64,000 bases of DNA from Anaeroglomus sp964630775 (GTDB taxonomy: Bacteria > Planctomycetota > Phycisphaerae > Sedimentisphaerales > Anaerohalosphaeraceae). The notes under the pieces are model-generated. The model had not been told where the DNA came from. It made no database searches and saw only the letters and a program-made list of their open reading frames with translations. The stretch is from assembly GCA_964630775.1 (NCBI GenBank), contig CAZVYY010000014.1, positions 1 to 64,000 of the forward strand. Direction: 5' to 3'. Positions 29,509 through 39,241 of this stretch are shown here, piece by piece. A program made the position numbers and the translations under genes. Position 1 is the first letter of the stretch. Each line of letters starts with the position of its first letter.

Positions 29509-31293
29509 TTATTTTGCCGGTTTTAAGGTCAGACTGCGGATATTAATCGGAGCCCATGCATTATTGTCGGGCTTAATCTGCAGCAGATATTCCCCCGCAG
29601 TCTTGATCTCAACTTGTCCAAGCTTCTGGTCGGCGAAGGAATCATAACCGCCGGTTGATGTTACGGATGCGTTGAGCTTCTGATTATCCACCAGAATCTG
29701 GAACTGGCTTTTCTCACTGGCACAGGCAGCACTGGCGACGATATCAAATCGTCCGGGCTTTGTAATCTTGAATCCCCAGTCCACCGTCACGCCGGAAGCC
29801 GTCCAGAATCCGATATTCGGTATGCCGCCCTTTTCTTCCACCCGGGCATCAGATCCGTTAAAATTGTGAATATTGGCCTGTATTGCCGACAATACGATGG
29901 TGCCGTCTGCGGCCTGTGTCAGCAGTTGTTTCTCGACTTTCAATTCACCGGAAAGAGGTACAACAACGACTGTCGCAATCGGATCCAGGGCTTGGGCCGG
30001 GAGTGTAATGACAACACCTTCATCCGTGGCTTGCGTCTTCAATGCAGCAGAGTTGGCCAGCAGATACGCGTTTTTCACATCGCTCTTCAGGCCGGGCAGC
30101 AGCAGTTTGCCATCCTGCGGCCAGGTAAAGACATGCAGATACAGCGTTGTCCCTTTTGCGGTGACTTTCTTCGTGCAGCGGCCCCATTCCAGCTTGGCAA
30201 ACGGACTGGCGGTGGTTCCGTAAATGGATTCACCATTGACTTTCATCCACGCACCGACTTTCTTCAGACGTTCGATGCTGGGCTGAGGGATTTCGCCTTC
30301 GGCGGTCGGGCCGACGTTCAGCAGGTAGTTGCCGCCCTTGCTGGCAATATCAATCAGGTTGCGAAGCAGGGTCTGGGTCGATTTCCAGTTATCATCATAG
30401 CTCTTAAAGCCCCAGGTATCGTTCATGGTCATGCAGGTTTCCCAGTCACGGTCTTTGTAGCCGGTAGCCGGGATATGCTGTTCGGGGGTTTCACTGTCGC
30501 CGGGGTAGCCGCCGCCCAGGCGGTTGTTGGTGATAATGCCGGGGTGTTGTGACATAACCGGCTCAAACATCTGTGCACGTTCTTTGTTCATATCACAGGG
30601 CGTATCCCACCAGAGGACAGCAATATCGCCATAATTGGACAGGATTTCCTCGACCTGCGGAACCGCGATATTTTTCAGGTACGCATCCATGCCGGTATTT
30701 TGTGCAGCCGGGTCCCAGTAACCGCTGCAGGCGGAACCGCCCTGGCACCAGTCCTGAGCCTGAGAATAATAGAATCCCAGCTTAATGCCATGCTTTTTAC
30801 AGGCGTCGGCCAGAGGCTTGAGCAGGTCTTTGCCATAAGGTGTCGCATCAACCACATCCCACTTGGATACCTTGGAATCAAACAAGGCAAATCCATCGTG
30901 GTGCTTGGAGGTAATGACAATATATTTCATGCCGGCTTCTTTGGCCAGTTTGACCCAGGCTTCGGGATCATATTTGACGGGATTGAACTGGGCAGCATAT
31001 TTCTGATATTCTGCCACGGGAATTTTGCCATGACACATAATCCACTCGCCGATGCCGCCGACTTTCGTGCCATTATGCGTACCGGCCGGAACGGCATACA
31101 CGCCCCAGTGAATGAACATTCCGAAACGAGCCTCACGCCACCATTCCAGACGTGCATTGCGCTGTTCGGGAGTTTCGTTCTCGTAAGGCCATCGGGCTTC
31201 GTTAGCCGCCTTCGAGGTACAGCCGGTCACTAGTACCATAGCTATAATTTGAATCAAAAGAGGCATGACAAATAACGATCCTTTTTTTCTCAT
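29509..31293 (-). CDS. Alpha-L-fucosidase, GH29, lipoprotein
   Basis: 594 residues. The lipobox LVTGC places the lipidated Cys at residue 25, so the enzyme is anchored in the envelope. GH29 barrel with FGMFIHWGVYAVPAG, the KYIVITSKHHDGFALFDS block and the probable nucleophile D230 in VLWWDTP. A C-terminal beta-sandwich follows, then a further beta-domain of about 120 residues (HNFNGSDARVEEKGGIPNIGFW) typical of planctomycete GH29 proteins. It removes terminal L-fucose from oligosaccharides. AAGGAG lies 8 nt before the ATG. It heads the fucosidase-fucI pair and is divergent from an AraC-type regulator. Confidence 0.93.
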   Translation of the reverse strand: MRKKGSLFVMPLLIQIIAMVLVTGCTSKAANEARWPYENETPEQRNARLEWWREARFGMFIHWGVYAVPAGTHNGTKVGGIGEWIMCHGKIPVAEYQKYAAQFNPVKYDPEAWVKLAKEAGMKYIVITSKHHDGFALFDSKVSKWDVVDATPYGKDLLKPLADACKKHGIKLGFYYSQAQDWCQGGSACSGYWDPAAQNTGMDAYLKNIAVPQVEEILSNYGDIAVLWWDTPCDMNKERAQMFEPVMSQHPGIITNNRLGGGYPGDSETPEQHIPATGYKDRDWETCMTMNDTWGFKSYDDNWKSTQTLLRNLIDIASKGGNYLLNVGPTAEGEIPQPSIERLKKVGAWMKVNGESIYGTTASPFAKLEWGRCTKKVTAKGTTLYLHVFTWPQDGKLLLPGLKSDVKNAYLLANSAALKTQATDEGVVITLPAQALDPIATVVVVPLSGELKVEKQLLTQAADGTIVLSAIQANIHNFNGSDARVEEKGGIPNIGFWTASGVTVDWGFKITKPGRFDIVASAACASEKSQFQILVDNQKLNASVTSTGGYDSFADQKLGQVEIKTAGEYLLQIKPDNNAWAPINIRSLTLKPAK

Positions 31294-31427
31294 ACAGACT
31301 CTCCTTAAATTAGTGTTTTCTGGAACAAGTTTTTCGATGCATAGAGAGTAAACAGGTCAACCTGACAAAACAATGTAAAATTAAAAGTTTTAATGGATTA
31401 TTTACAGATTTTTATTATTATCCGGAA

Positions 31428-32339
31428 ATGTTCGGACTCAAACACATAATCGACAATATAGATATCAATATCCTGAATATTGAACATTACACTGTGGGTA
31501 AGGAATGGAATTACCGCAACGTGAACAATCCTTATTCCAGGATTTACTATATTACCAGCGGCTCAGGGCTTATCGAGCATCATAACCAGACTTTTTCGCT
31601 GGAACCGGGCCATTTTTATCTGATTCCCTGTTTTACGCCAGTCAGAATGTATTGCCCGAACCAATTCAGTCACTATTATATCCACTTTACATGCAGAACG
31701 CCGACCGGCATGGATATTCTTTCGATGCTGGACTGCCATTACCATATCCCCACTCCTTCGGGTTTGATTAACGAAGCCATTTTCAAACGGCTGCTGGAAC
31801 TGAATCCCAATCGTCAGTTGCCTGAATACGATGCCAATAAGCCGATTTATCAGGCCGTGCTGGAAAATGCCAACCAGTTGGATAACGCCAAGTCTCCTGC
31901 CAGCCTGATTGAAACCAACGCCCTGATGCGGCTGCTTTTGTCGGCTTTCTTTGCGGATTATTCGGATACTGAAGTGCAATCGGCCTTGTATGGATTATCG
32001 CGTTTTAATGCGGTCATTAACCATATCCATACCCGGCTGGACAGTCCAATGACCATCCGCGAACTGGCCAAAATCGTCCATCTGAACCCAACTTATTTCT
32101 CGAATTTATTCAGCAAGCTGATGGGGATATCTCCGATTCAATATATCAATAAAAGACGGGTTGAAAAAGCCCAGTCCCTGCTGCTGACTACAGATGCCAC
32201 ACTTTATACCATCGCCCAAAAGGTCGGCTTCCAGGATGAATACTACTTCTCACGGATATTCAAGAAGATCACCGGGATTGCACCACAGCATTATCGCCAG
32301 CAGAATATCCTGCTGCACCAGCGTGACAGCCGTGTCTGA
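31428..32339 (+). CDS. AraC-family transcriptional regulator
   Basis: 303 residues. N-terminal cupin-like effector domain (about 1-170; YYITSGSGLIEHHNQTFSLEPGHFYLIP). Two HTH motifs form the C-terminal AraC domain (about 195-295; MTIRELAKIVHLNPTYFSNLF and LYTIAQKVGFQDEYYFSRIFKK). It probably senses a sugar and controls the divergently transcribed fucosidase-fucI genes across a 134-nt spacer. A short inverted repeat, CAGGTCAACCTG, lies in that spacer at 31353-31364. The ribosome site is weak. Confidence 0.9.
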   Translation: MFGLKHIIDNIDINILNIEHYTVGKEWNYRNVNNPYSRIYYITSGSGLIEHHNQTFSLEPGHFYLIPCFTPVRMYCPNQFSHYYIHFTCRTPTGMDILSMLDCHYHIPTPSGLINEAIFKRLLELNPNRQLPEYDANKPIYQAVLENANQLDNAKSPASLIETNALMRLLLSAFFADYSDTEVQSALYGLSRFNAVINHIHTRLDSPMTIRELAKIVHLNPTYFSNLFSKLMGISPIQYINKRRVEKAQSLLLTTDATLYTIAQKVGFQDEYYFSRIFKKITGIAPQHYRQQNILLHQRDSRV

Positions 32340-32348
32340 AAAGTCATC

Positions 32349-35300
32349 CTATTGCTGCTGCAGAATCTTCACGGGACCAAGCAATCCGGAATCTGCGGGT
32401 TTCCAGTCCGGTTTAACCTGAATATTCGTATTGGTAAGCCGCTTTTCTTTGGGGAGTTTTTCGTCTGCCAGCAGGCGATTCCTCCAGGAATTGACCACAG
32501 CAATCTCCACTGTATTTGTACCGGATTTGAGTGCTTTGGTAACATCCACACGGAACGGGCTGGTCCAGACCACACCTAAATCTGTGCCGTTAAGTATGAC
32601 TCGGGCAATACCGGAGTCTTCGACCCGCCCCAGATCCAGAAGATACGATGTTGACGAATCTAAACGGTCGATCGTAAATCCTTTGCGATAAACAGCTTTC
32701 CCGGAATAATCCTGAATCCCCTGCTGAGGATGTGATTTCCAACTCATCAGGTCGTCAAAGATAATCTCCTCCGGCCCACCCCATCGGGTATCAAAACGCA
32801 CTGTCCAGGGGCCGGGGATTTCCATAACTGGTTGGTAATCGGGGAAATTGGCTTGAGCGGGGCCGGATTGGGTTTGAGGAATCGCTTGGTTAAATACAAT
32901 AATCTGCGAACCATTCGGAGCAAAACGCAGGGGGATTGTCGTCCTGCCATCGTGCTGCTGGAAAGCGGATGCCATTTGCCGCTGTCCTGTGAGTGGATTC
33001 CACAACTCCGGCTGGCGTCCGGCAACACGGAATGTACATTGCACATCCAGCTCTTTTTCCTGTTGATTGCAGACAAAATAGACATCCCTGCCCTGAATTA
33101 TGTAGTGGATATAATCGATAGTCAAAGAGGGGAGGTCTGTCTCAAAATCGGGCCGCAGCTTCTGTTCCAAAAGCACCTGCCGGGCAGTCTTGCCCCACAG
33201 GATTTTGCCTTTTCCAAACGTATTGGAGCCTGCTGCATCAGCGGAGCTGCCCCATAATTGGTCCGTAAGCGTTTTAAATTCCGTATCCGAGGCCGGGTAG
33301 CCCACAAGGCTGGCCGTCTTTTGCGGCCTGGGACCAAGTACAATCCCGCCCTGTTCGACCAGGTCCTTTACTTTTTTGAGGACCGCCAGAGAAAGCACTT
33401 TATGGTTGGGTAAAACCAGCAGGCGATATCGCACTCCGCTTTTCAGGACGATCTGCCCCTGTTCTACGGATGCAAAGTTCAGCAGAGCTTCTTCATTGAT
33501 CACGTCATAATCATAGCCCGGCAGCACCCCGGCCGGATCGGACTCTTTGAGCGGCATCAGGTTCGGGACATGGTCGCCATAGTAATACAGAACATCGGCA
33601 ACGAACTGCCCCTGCTGAACCAGATACTGACAGCGCGTCATATAGCTGATAAAGCCCTCGGCTTCATTCCACCAGGTCACCTGCGGATTAAAGTGCGTAC
33701 CCGCAAAATATTCCTGGCCTGGAAAGCCCATGGATTCGGGCGAACAGGTAAACGTATGAACAAAGGCCAGATTCAGCCCCGAACAAATCTCATGGTCGAA
33801 ACTGGGCTTCTGGGCTTTCCACAGGACGTCGTCCCAGTGCGGGCCGATGGTCGTAAAGGACTCGGCACCCACTAATTTTTTGCCATAGATATGAGCAGCC
33901 GAGGACGATTGCTTGACGAAAAACCGCTGTTCCGGCCTGGGCCGATGCGGTGACGGCGCCCAGAATTCCCCCATCATCATATCGTTGCGTCCAAGGCATT
34001 TGATGGCATCGAACGGCCCGGCGTGGGGCCCGCCGGATTCCGGATGAATGCCCATGTTGTACTTATGGGACAATTCCGCAAAAAGCTGATAATGGTCCGC
34101 CACGCAATCCCCCAGTGTCTTGCGGAAATCAGCCAGGAAGCGATTGCTCAAGTCCCTGCTGCCAACAATCTTTCCGGCAATCACCGGTAGATACGGCAGC
34201 AAATCATATCCGCGATAGGCTTGAAATTGCCGGCGCAAATTCGGTGTCCAATTGGAACCGCCGCATTCCCAACTGTCGGTATGCAGGTACTTGAGCGTCT
34301 TGCCGGCCAATGGCCTGATGTCGTTTAAAAGCGGTTCAACCGCCTGCCGCCAGTAAAAACGCAAAGCCTCCGGATCCATATAATCAATCACCAGTCCCTT
34401 CCACTGGCCGCTATAGGTGGACACCTCGGCACCATTGACAGTATAACCAAACCGCAGGACCACCCAGTCGCCCGCAGGACAATCCCATTGAAGATTTCCC
34501 TGTGAATCCATTTTATCAGTCAAATCGAGAATCTGACCGGCCAACACATCCGGCTCGGATTCGACGGCTTCCTCTTCCAGCAGAAAACGACAATCCGGGG
34601 CCGACATTCCCAACTCCTGAAACATCGCTTTCAAAGCCAAATCGCGAAGAGGTCGGGATTGCAATGCTGGTGAAACCGAAACAGGCTGGTTGTCTTTGCC
34701 GACAAAATGGATTTCAGCAATCTGGACATTGCGAGGGGACTGCGATGCATGAGGATCATAGGCATCTGTAATTAACAGGCGAAACAGGGTACAGGCTGAA
34801 GGGGTAAATGGTTTCGATGTTTTCTTCCCATCGTCCAGCGTCATGGAGCCAAGCAAGTTGAACACCACGCCATCGGAAGAGGCCTGTAATTGACACGCTT
34901 TGGGGCCATATCCGGGACGCCCCTGAATCGTAATGCCGGAAAGGATAGTCGGTTCGGCAAAGCGGACTTCAAGCCACTGCGGCTTCTGAGCCGAAGGCCC
35001 CTGCCCTGCTGATGTTCCCTCCGAAACCCAGAATGTCTCGATATTTCCATCGATCGCCAGTGCAGCGGGATATTCCGGCTGAGCGGAACTGGAACGAATT
35101 TCGGTTTTTCCCCGAACGGAGGCCTTTTTAACCGGATAGGCAAGAATCGCGATATCGCGATAATAATTGCTGCGTTTTTTCGGTTCGGCAAGCTTCAGAT
35201 TAACCTTTTGCGGACCCGAAATCATCTGTTCCGACCAGGTCAGCATCTTGGCCGCATAATCCGGCGTAATCATCGGGCCGCCGAGGTTCCAGCCGCTCTG

Positions 35301-35672
35301 GATGCACAGGCTTAGCTCCAGACCAAGCCGGTCAGCCTCCCGGACGGCATGTTTGAACAATTCCCGCCATGCATCGGACATATACACCGGGCCTTCGGGG
35401 ACCTGCTGATTACCCCGCTGTTCGGCCCCGCCGGCATCGAATATCAGGGCACCGCTGAAGCCTTTGGCCTTCATTTCCTCCAGGTCGCGGGTAATCGCCT
35501 GCTTAGTTACATTGCCGTTAAGCCACCACCAGAAACAGCGAATTCCAAAACGGCTGTCCGGCCGGGCAAATCCTGCCTCCAGACTCTCCGCCCCCCCCAA
35601 ACATGGCCCGGTCAGGACAAAAAACATCGTCATTACCGCAACAATCCCACAATATCCTTTTTCATGTATCAT
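32349..35672 (-). CDS. Exported GH106-type glycoside hydrolase with F5/8C insert
   Basis: 1107 residues. A Sec signal peptide precedes a GH106 core with the family blocks FGIRCFWWWLNGNVTKQAITRDL, MSDAWRELFKHAVREADRLGLEL and LHTDSWECGGSNWTPNLRR. A discoidin (F5/8 type C) module of about 135 residues is inserted at roughly 190-328 (ALAIDGNIETFWVSEGTS, then KPQWLEVRFAEPTILSGITI). Probable role: alpha-L-rhamnosidase or a related exo-enzyme on pectin or algal polymers. No LamG insert, unlike the other GH106. The ATG at 35670-35672 has GAGG 5 nt upstream; the frame stays open 20 codons further without a signal-like start. Converges with the AraC gene 10 nt away. Confidence 0.85.
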   Translation of the reverse strand: MIHEKGYCGIVAVMTMFFVLTGPCLGGAESLEAGFARPDSRFGIRCFWWWLNGNVTKQAITRDLEEMKAKGFSGALIFDAGGAEQRGNQQVPEGPVYMSDAWRELFKHAVREADRLGLELSLCIQSGWNLGGPMITPDYAAKMLTWSEQMISGPQKVNLKLAEPKKRSNYYRDIAILAYPVKKASVRGKTEIRSSSAQPEYPAALAIDGNIETFWVSEGTSAGQGPSAQKPQWLEVRFAEPTILSGITIQGRPGYGPKACQLQASSDGVVFNLLGSMTLDDGKKTSKPFTPSACTLFRLLITDAYDPHASQSPRNVQIAEIHFVGKDNQPVSVSPALQSRPLRDLALKAMFQELGMSAPDCRFLLEEEAVESEPDVLAGQILDLTDKMDSQGNLQWDCPAGDWVVLRFGYTVNGAEVSTYSGQWKGLVIDYMDPEALRFYWRQAVEPLLNDIRPLAGKTLKYLHTDSWECGGSNWTPNLRRQFQAYRGYDLLPYLPVIAGKIVGSRDLSNRFLADFRKTLGDCVADHYQLFAELSHKYNMGIHPESGGPHAGPFDAIKCLGRNDMMMGEFWAPSPHRPRPEQRFFVKQSSSAAHIYGKKLVGAESFTTIGPHWDDVLWKAQKPSFDHEICSGLNLAFVHTFTCSPESMGFPGQEYFAGTHFNPQVTWWNEAEGFISYMTRCQYLVQQGQFVADVLYYYGDHVPNLMPLKESDPAGVLPGYDYDVINEEALLNFASVEQGQIVLKSGVRYRLLVLPNHKVLSLAVLKKVKDLVEQGGIVLGPRPQKTASLVGYPASDTEFKTLTDQLWGSSADAAGSNTFGKGKILWGKTARQVLLEQKLRPDFETDLPSLTIDYIHYIIQGRDVYFVCNQQEKELDVQCTFRVAGRQPELWNPLTGQRQMASAFQQHDGRTTIPLRFAPNGSQIIVFNQAIPQTQSGPAQANFPDYQPVMEIPGPWTVRFDTRWGGPEEIIFDDLMSWKSHPQQGIQDYSGKAVYRKGFTIDRLDSSTSYLLDLGRVEDSGIARVILNGTDLGVVWTSPFRVDVTKALKSGTNTVEIAVVNSWRNRLLADEKLPKEKRLTNTNIQVKPDWKPADSGLLGPVKILQQQ

Positions 35673-35985
35673 CATGACCTCTTTTGAACCGGTTGTTTTA
35701 TCTATCTTAGTATAGATAATGTTGGCACACACAAAAATTAGACATATTTTTTTTCGTTTTGCAGTTTTTTATGAAATTACTGAACACTCGACAAAATATG
35801 AACAAAATAGTGCAAAATAAGTCACTTTATCTCTGTTCAAAAACAAAAAAATACATTGATAATTTTACCCAATTCAGACAATATGGTGACCCAGACAGAT
35901 ACAGAGCATACACAAGGCCTGTACCTGCACTGTTCTTTGAACCGAGTACACTGAACGATACCAAAAATATCAACCGGGAGTATTT
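35673..35985. other. Divergent spacer between GH106 and the UROD-like gene
   Basis: 313 nt, AT-rich, no gene. It must contain two divergent promoters, but I cannot assign -35/-10 pairs with confidence. Confidence 0.5.
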
Positions 35986-37155
35986 ATGAAAGAAACCATG
36001 ACATCACGTCAGCGGGTTGTAGAAGCCTTAAATCATCACACCCCAGACCGCGTCCCGATTGACCTTGGCGGCTTCCAGACGGGCATCCATAAAAAAGCCT
36101 ACGAAGAGCTGATTGCTTATCTGGGTCTCAAAGAAGATATTGCGATTCTGGACCCTGTGCAGCAGCTTGCCAAACCCAGCGAAGCCATCTTACAGCGCTT
36201 CCATGTGGATACCCGCTATATCACAACCAAAGGGCCGGACAGCTTTAAAGGCGGTATCGTCAAAAATACCCGTGATGGCCGCGTCTGGCATGACCTGAAA
36301 GATGAGTTTGGCGTCGTCTGGTCGATGCCGGACGACCAGCCTCTATATATGGATATCTCTCATCACCCGCTGGCCAAAGCAACGCGTGAAGACATTAAAA
36401 GTTATCCCTTCCCAAACGGCAGAGATCCGACCCGATTTACCGGTGTCCGCGAGAAAGCACTGAAGCTGCGAAAAGAAACACCCTACGCCATCAGTACCGG
36501 CATCGGCGGGGTTGTCTATGAATACTGCTGGTATATGCGGGGGCTGGAGCAATGGTTTGTCGATATGATTGAAAATCCGGCCTTCTGCGAGGCCCTGATC
36601 GACCAGACTTGTCAGTTCTGGATGGATTATTACACAGGCTATATGAAGGAAGTCGGAGATATTGTTGATGTAATTATGATCGGAGATGACCTGGCCGGGC
36701 AATACGGCCCCCTGTTTGCCCCGGACTTTTACAGGAAAGTCGTCAAGCCCCGCCAGAAGGCGCTGGTTCAGCACATCAAGTCACTGACCAAAGCCAAAAT
36801 CTGGTACCATACCTGCGGCGGCTGCAAAGTGTATATCCCGGAATTGCTGGATAATGGCGTCGATATTCTTAACCCCGTTCAGACCAGTGCCGAAGGGATG
36901 GACCCGGCCGTTCTGAAGAAAGAATTCGGGGCCAAGATGGTCTTCTGGGGCGGCGGCATTGATTCCCAGCATATCCTCCCCTTTGCCAGCCCGGCCGCCA
37001 TTCGCAACGAAGTCCGCAAAAACATGGAGATATTCAAGACCGGCGGAGGTTATATCTTCAATAATATCCATAATATCCAGGCCGGGGTACCTGCCGAAAA
37101 TATTGTCGCGATGTATGATGCCGCCTATGAATTTGGGTTCTATAACAACAAGTAG
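35986..37155 (+). CDS. UROD-superfamily protein, possibly a methyltransferase
   Basis: 389 residues of the uroporphyrinogen decarboxylase/MtaA superfamily barrel. The opening MTSRQRVVEALNHHTPDRVPIDLGG and the late segments VIMIGDDLAGQYGPLFAP, HTCGGCKVYIPELLDNGVDILNPVQ are characteristic. The RQAGRY block of true HemE is missing, so it is not the tetrapyrrole enzyme. A possible zinc motif, H275-T-C with a following CGGC, resembles the HxC of corrinoid-linked methyltransferases, although the distal Cys of MtaA is absent. GGGAG lies 5-6 nt before the ATG. It sits between sugar-degradation genes and glnS; the substrate is unknown. Confidence 0.75.
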   Translation: MKETMTSRQRVVEALNHHTPDRVPIDLGGFQTGIHKKAYEELIAYLGLKEDIAILDPVQQLAKPSEAILQRFHVDTRYITTKGPDSFKGGIVKNTRDGRVWHDLKDEFGVVWSMPDDQPLYMDISHHPLAKATREDIKSYPFPNGRDPTRFTGVREKALKLRKETPYAISTGIGGVVYEYCWYMRGLEQWFVDMIENPAFCEALIDQTCQFWMDYYTGYMKEVGDIVDVIMIGDDLAGQYGPLFAPDFYRKVVKPRQKALVQHIKSLTKAKIWYHTCGGCKVYIPELLDNGVDILNPVQTSAEGMDPAVLKKEFGAKMVFWGGGIDSQHILPFASPAAIRNEVRKNMEIFKTGGGYIFNNIHNIQAGVPAENIVAMYDAAYEFGFYNNK

Positions 37156-37239
37156 GAGTAATTTGCCACTGTACAATAAGCAGTGCTTATGGTAAGATAC
37201 CATCCCGTTGTTAACTCTATACTCAATGGATGGTAAATT

Positions 37240-38946
37240 ATGGCAGAACAAGACAATATGAACACAAACAACGGGATGCCGGAGCGAATCGACTTCATCC
37301 GGCAAATCGTTATCGACGACAATAAAACCGGCAAATGGGACAATCGGGTTCACACCCGCTTTCCACCTGAACCCAATGGCTATCTTCATATCGGCCACGC
37401 CAAGAGCATCTGTCTGAATTTCGGCATTGCGGCCGAGTTTGGCGGCAAATGCAATCTGCGATTTGACGACACAAATCCCTCCAAAGAAGAGCAGGAATAT
37501 GTAGATTCCATCATCTACGATGTCAAATGGCTCGGCTGGGACTGGCAGGATCGGCTGTTTTTCGCCTCCGACTACTTCGAGCAGATGTATCAATGGGCAC
37601 TGGATTTGATCCGCAAGGGCGTGGCGTATGTCTGCGACCTCAATGGTGACCAGGTTCGTGAACATCGCGGCACGCTGACCCAGCCCGGCAAGGAAAGCCC
37701 CTACCGCAACCGCAGCGTTCAGGAGAATCTGGACCTGTTTGAGCGGATGCGAAAAGGCGAATTTCCGGATGGTTCCCGGACATTGCGTGCCAAAATCGAC
37801 ATGGCCCATCCCAATCTGAACATGCGTGACCCGATCATGTACCGGATTATGCACACCAGCCACCACCGCACCGGCGATGCCTGGTGCATTTACCCCACCT
37901 ACGACTGGTCGCACGGATTGGAAGACTCCATCGAAGGCATCACGCATTCGATTTGCACACTGGAATTCGAAAACCACCGGCCGCTGTACGACTGGTTCCT
38001 TGACCAACTGGGCATCTATCACCCCCAGCAGATTGAATTTGCCCGGCTGAACCTGACTTACACCGTCATGAGCAAACGCAAGCTGCTGCAATTAGTCAAG
38101 GACAACTATGTCAACGGCTGGGATGATCCGCGTATGCCCACCATTTCCGGAATGCGGCGTCGCGGCTTCAGTCCCTCGGGCATCCGGTCCTTCGCCAAAG
38201 TTATCGGCGTCAACAAAACCAACAGCACCGTCGATGTCGCCCTGCTGGAGCACTGCATCCGCGAAGACCTGAATAAGACGTCTCCGCGTGTAATGGCCGT
38301 GCTGAAACCGCTTAAGGTCGTTATCACCAATTATCCGGACGGCCAGGTGGAATGGATGGATGCGGTCAATAATCCCGAAGATCCGTCGGCGGGAACCCGC
38401 AAGGTGCCCTTCTCGAAGGTCGTTTATATCGAGCAGGACGACTTCATGGAAAATCCGCCGAGCAAGTTTTTCCGCCTGTCGCCGGGCAAGGAAGTCCGTC
38501 TGCGGTATGCCTATTTCATCAAATGCGAAAAGGCCGTCAAAGATGCTGCGGGTAATATTGTCGAATTGCACTGCACCTACGATCCTGCCACACGCGGCGG
38601 CGATTCGCCGGATGGCCGCAAGGTCAAGGCAACCCTCCACTGGGTCGCGGATTCCAATGCCCTCGATGCAGAAATCCGGCTCTATAGCCATTTGTTTACC
38701 AGGGAAAATCCGGAAGATACACCCGAAGGCGAACATTTTACGACCAATCTGAATCCGGATTCGCTGCAGGTTCTGACCGGCTGCAAAATCGAGCCGCACG
38801 TAAAAGACACCAAGGCCCTCGACCGCTGGCAGTTTGAGCGAATGGGCTATTTCTGTACAGACCCCGACAGCCGCAACGGCAAACTGGTCTTTAACCGAAC
38901 CCTGACCCTAAAAGACACCTGGGCCAAGATCCAGCAGAAAGGGTAA
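37240..38946 (+). CDS. glnS: Glutaminyl-tRNA synthetase
   Basis: 568 residues, class I synthetase that charges tRNA-Gln directly. Catalytic motifs are HIGH at 50-53 (PPEPNGYLHIGHAKS) and VMSKR at 276-280. The C-terminal anticodon-binding beta-barrels are complete (ASKFF-type PPSKFFRLSPGKEVRLRYAYFIKCEKAV). It pairs functionally with the tRNA-Gln(CTG) in this window. It starts 84 nt after the UROD-like gene and ends at a strong terminator. Confidence 0.96.
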   Translation: MAEQDNMNTNNGMPERIDFIRQIVIDDNKTGKWDNRVHTRFPPEPNGYLHIGHAKSICLNFGIAAEFGGKCNLRFDDTNPSKEEQEYVDSIIYDVKWLGWDWQDRLFFASDYFEQMYQWALDLIRKGVAYVCDLNGDQVREHRGTLTQPGKESPYRNRSVQENLDLFERMRKGEFPDGSRTLRAKIDMAHPNLNMRDPIMYRIMHTSHHRTGDAWCIYPTYDWSHGLEDSIEGITHSICTLEFENHRPLYDWFLDQLGIYHPQQIEFARLNLTYTVMSKRKLLQLVKDNYVNGWDDPRMPTISGMRRRGFSPSGIRSFAKVIGVNKTNSTVDVALLEHCIREDLNKTSPRVMAVLKPLKVVITNYPDGQVEWMDAVNNPEDPSAGTRKVPFSKVVYIEQDDFMENPPSKFFRLSPGKEVRLRYAYFIKCEKAVKDAAGNIVELHCTYDPATRGGDSPDGRKVKATLHWVADSNALDAEIRLYSHLFTRENPEDTPEGEHFTTNLNPDSLQVLTGCKIEPHVKDTKALDRWQFERMGYFCTDPDSRNGKLVFNRTLTLKDTWAKIQQKG

Positions 38947-38965
38947 AACTCTCCAAATAGTCATA

Positions 38966-39011
38966 AACCGCTGCAATTAATCGAACTACAGGTTAATTGC
39001 AGCGGTTTTTT
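38966..39011 (+). terminator. Terminator of glnS
   Basis: 15-bp near-perfect stem (AACCGCTGCAATTAA / TTAATTGCAGCGGTT, 12-nt loop) followed by T6. The stem's own A/T ends make it able to work in both directions. Confidence 0.92.
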
Positions 39012-39241
39012 GTATATTCTTTTTGAATAAATTTAAAACAAAGTTATACGCTGTATAAATCATCTCCTGTCTTTTTATAAACTTTTCCTATATATTGACT
39101 TTCCGAGTCCATTTTGCTATTTTAACAGTAGGGAATGAACTTTTACAGGGAAGGTGCTGGAAATCCATCTAAGCTACCTAACGGCATACGCATCTATGTT
39201 GACAAAAAGATGGAATAAAGATGAATTTCGGGAGACGCAGG

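Noticed and set aside
35986..37155. HemE (uroporphyrinogen decarboxylase) for tetrapyrrole synthesis
   Set aside because: The RQAGRY signature and other substrate residues are absent, and the nearby Ahb genes indicate a different heme route.
36781..38091. Open frame of 436 codons on the minus strand
   Set aside because: It runs antisense through the end of the UROD-like gene and into glnS, crossing two real genes; no family content.
39121..39241. Riboswitch in the pectate lyase leader
   Set aside because: The stretch has a suggestive purine-rich look, but I could not fit it to any known riboswitch core or a stable conserved stem.
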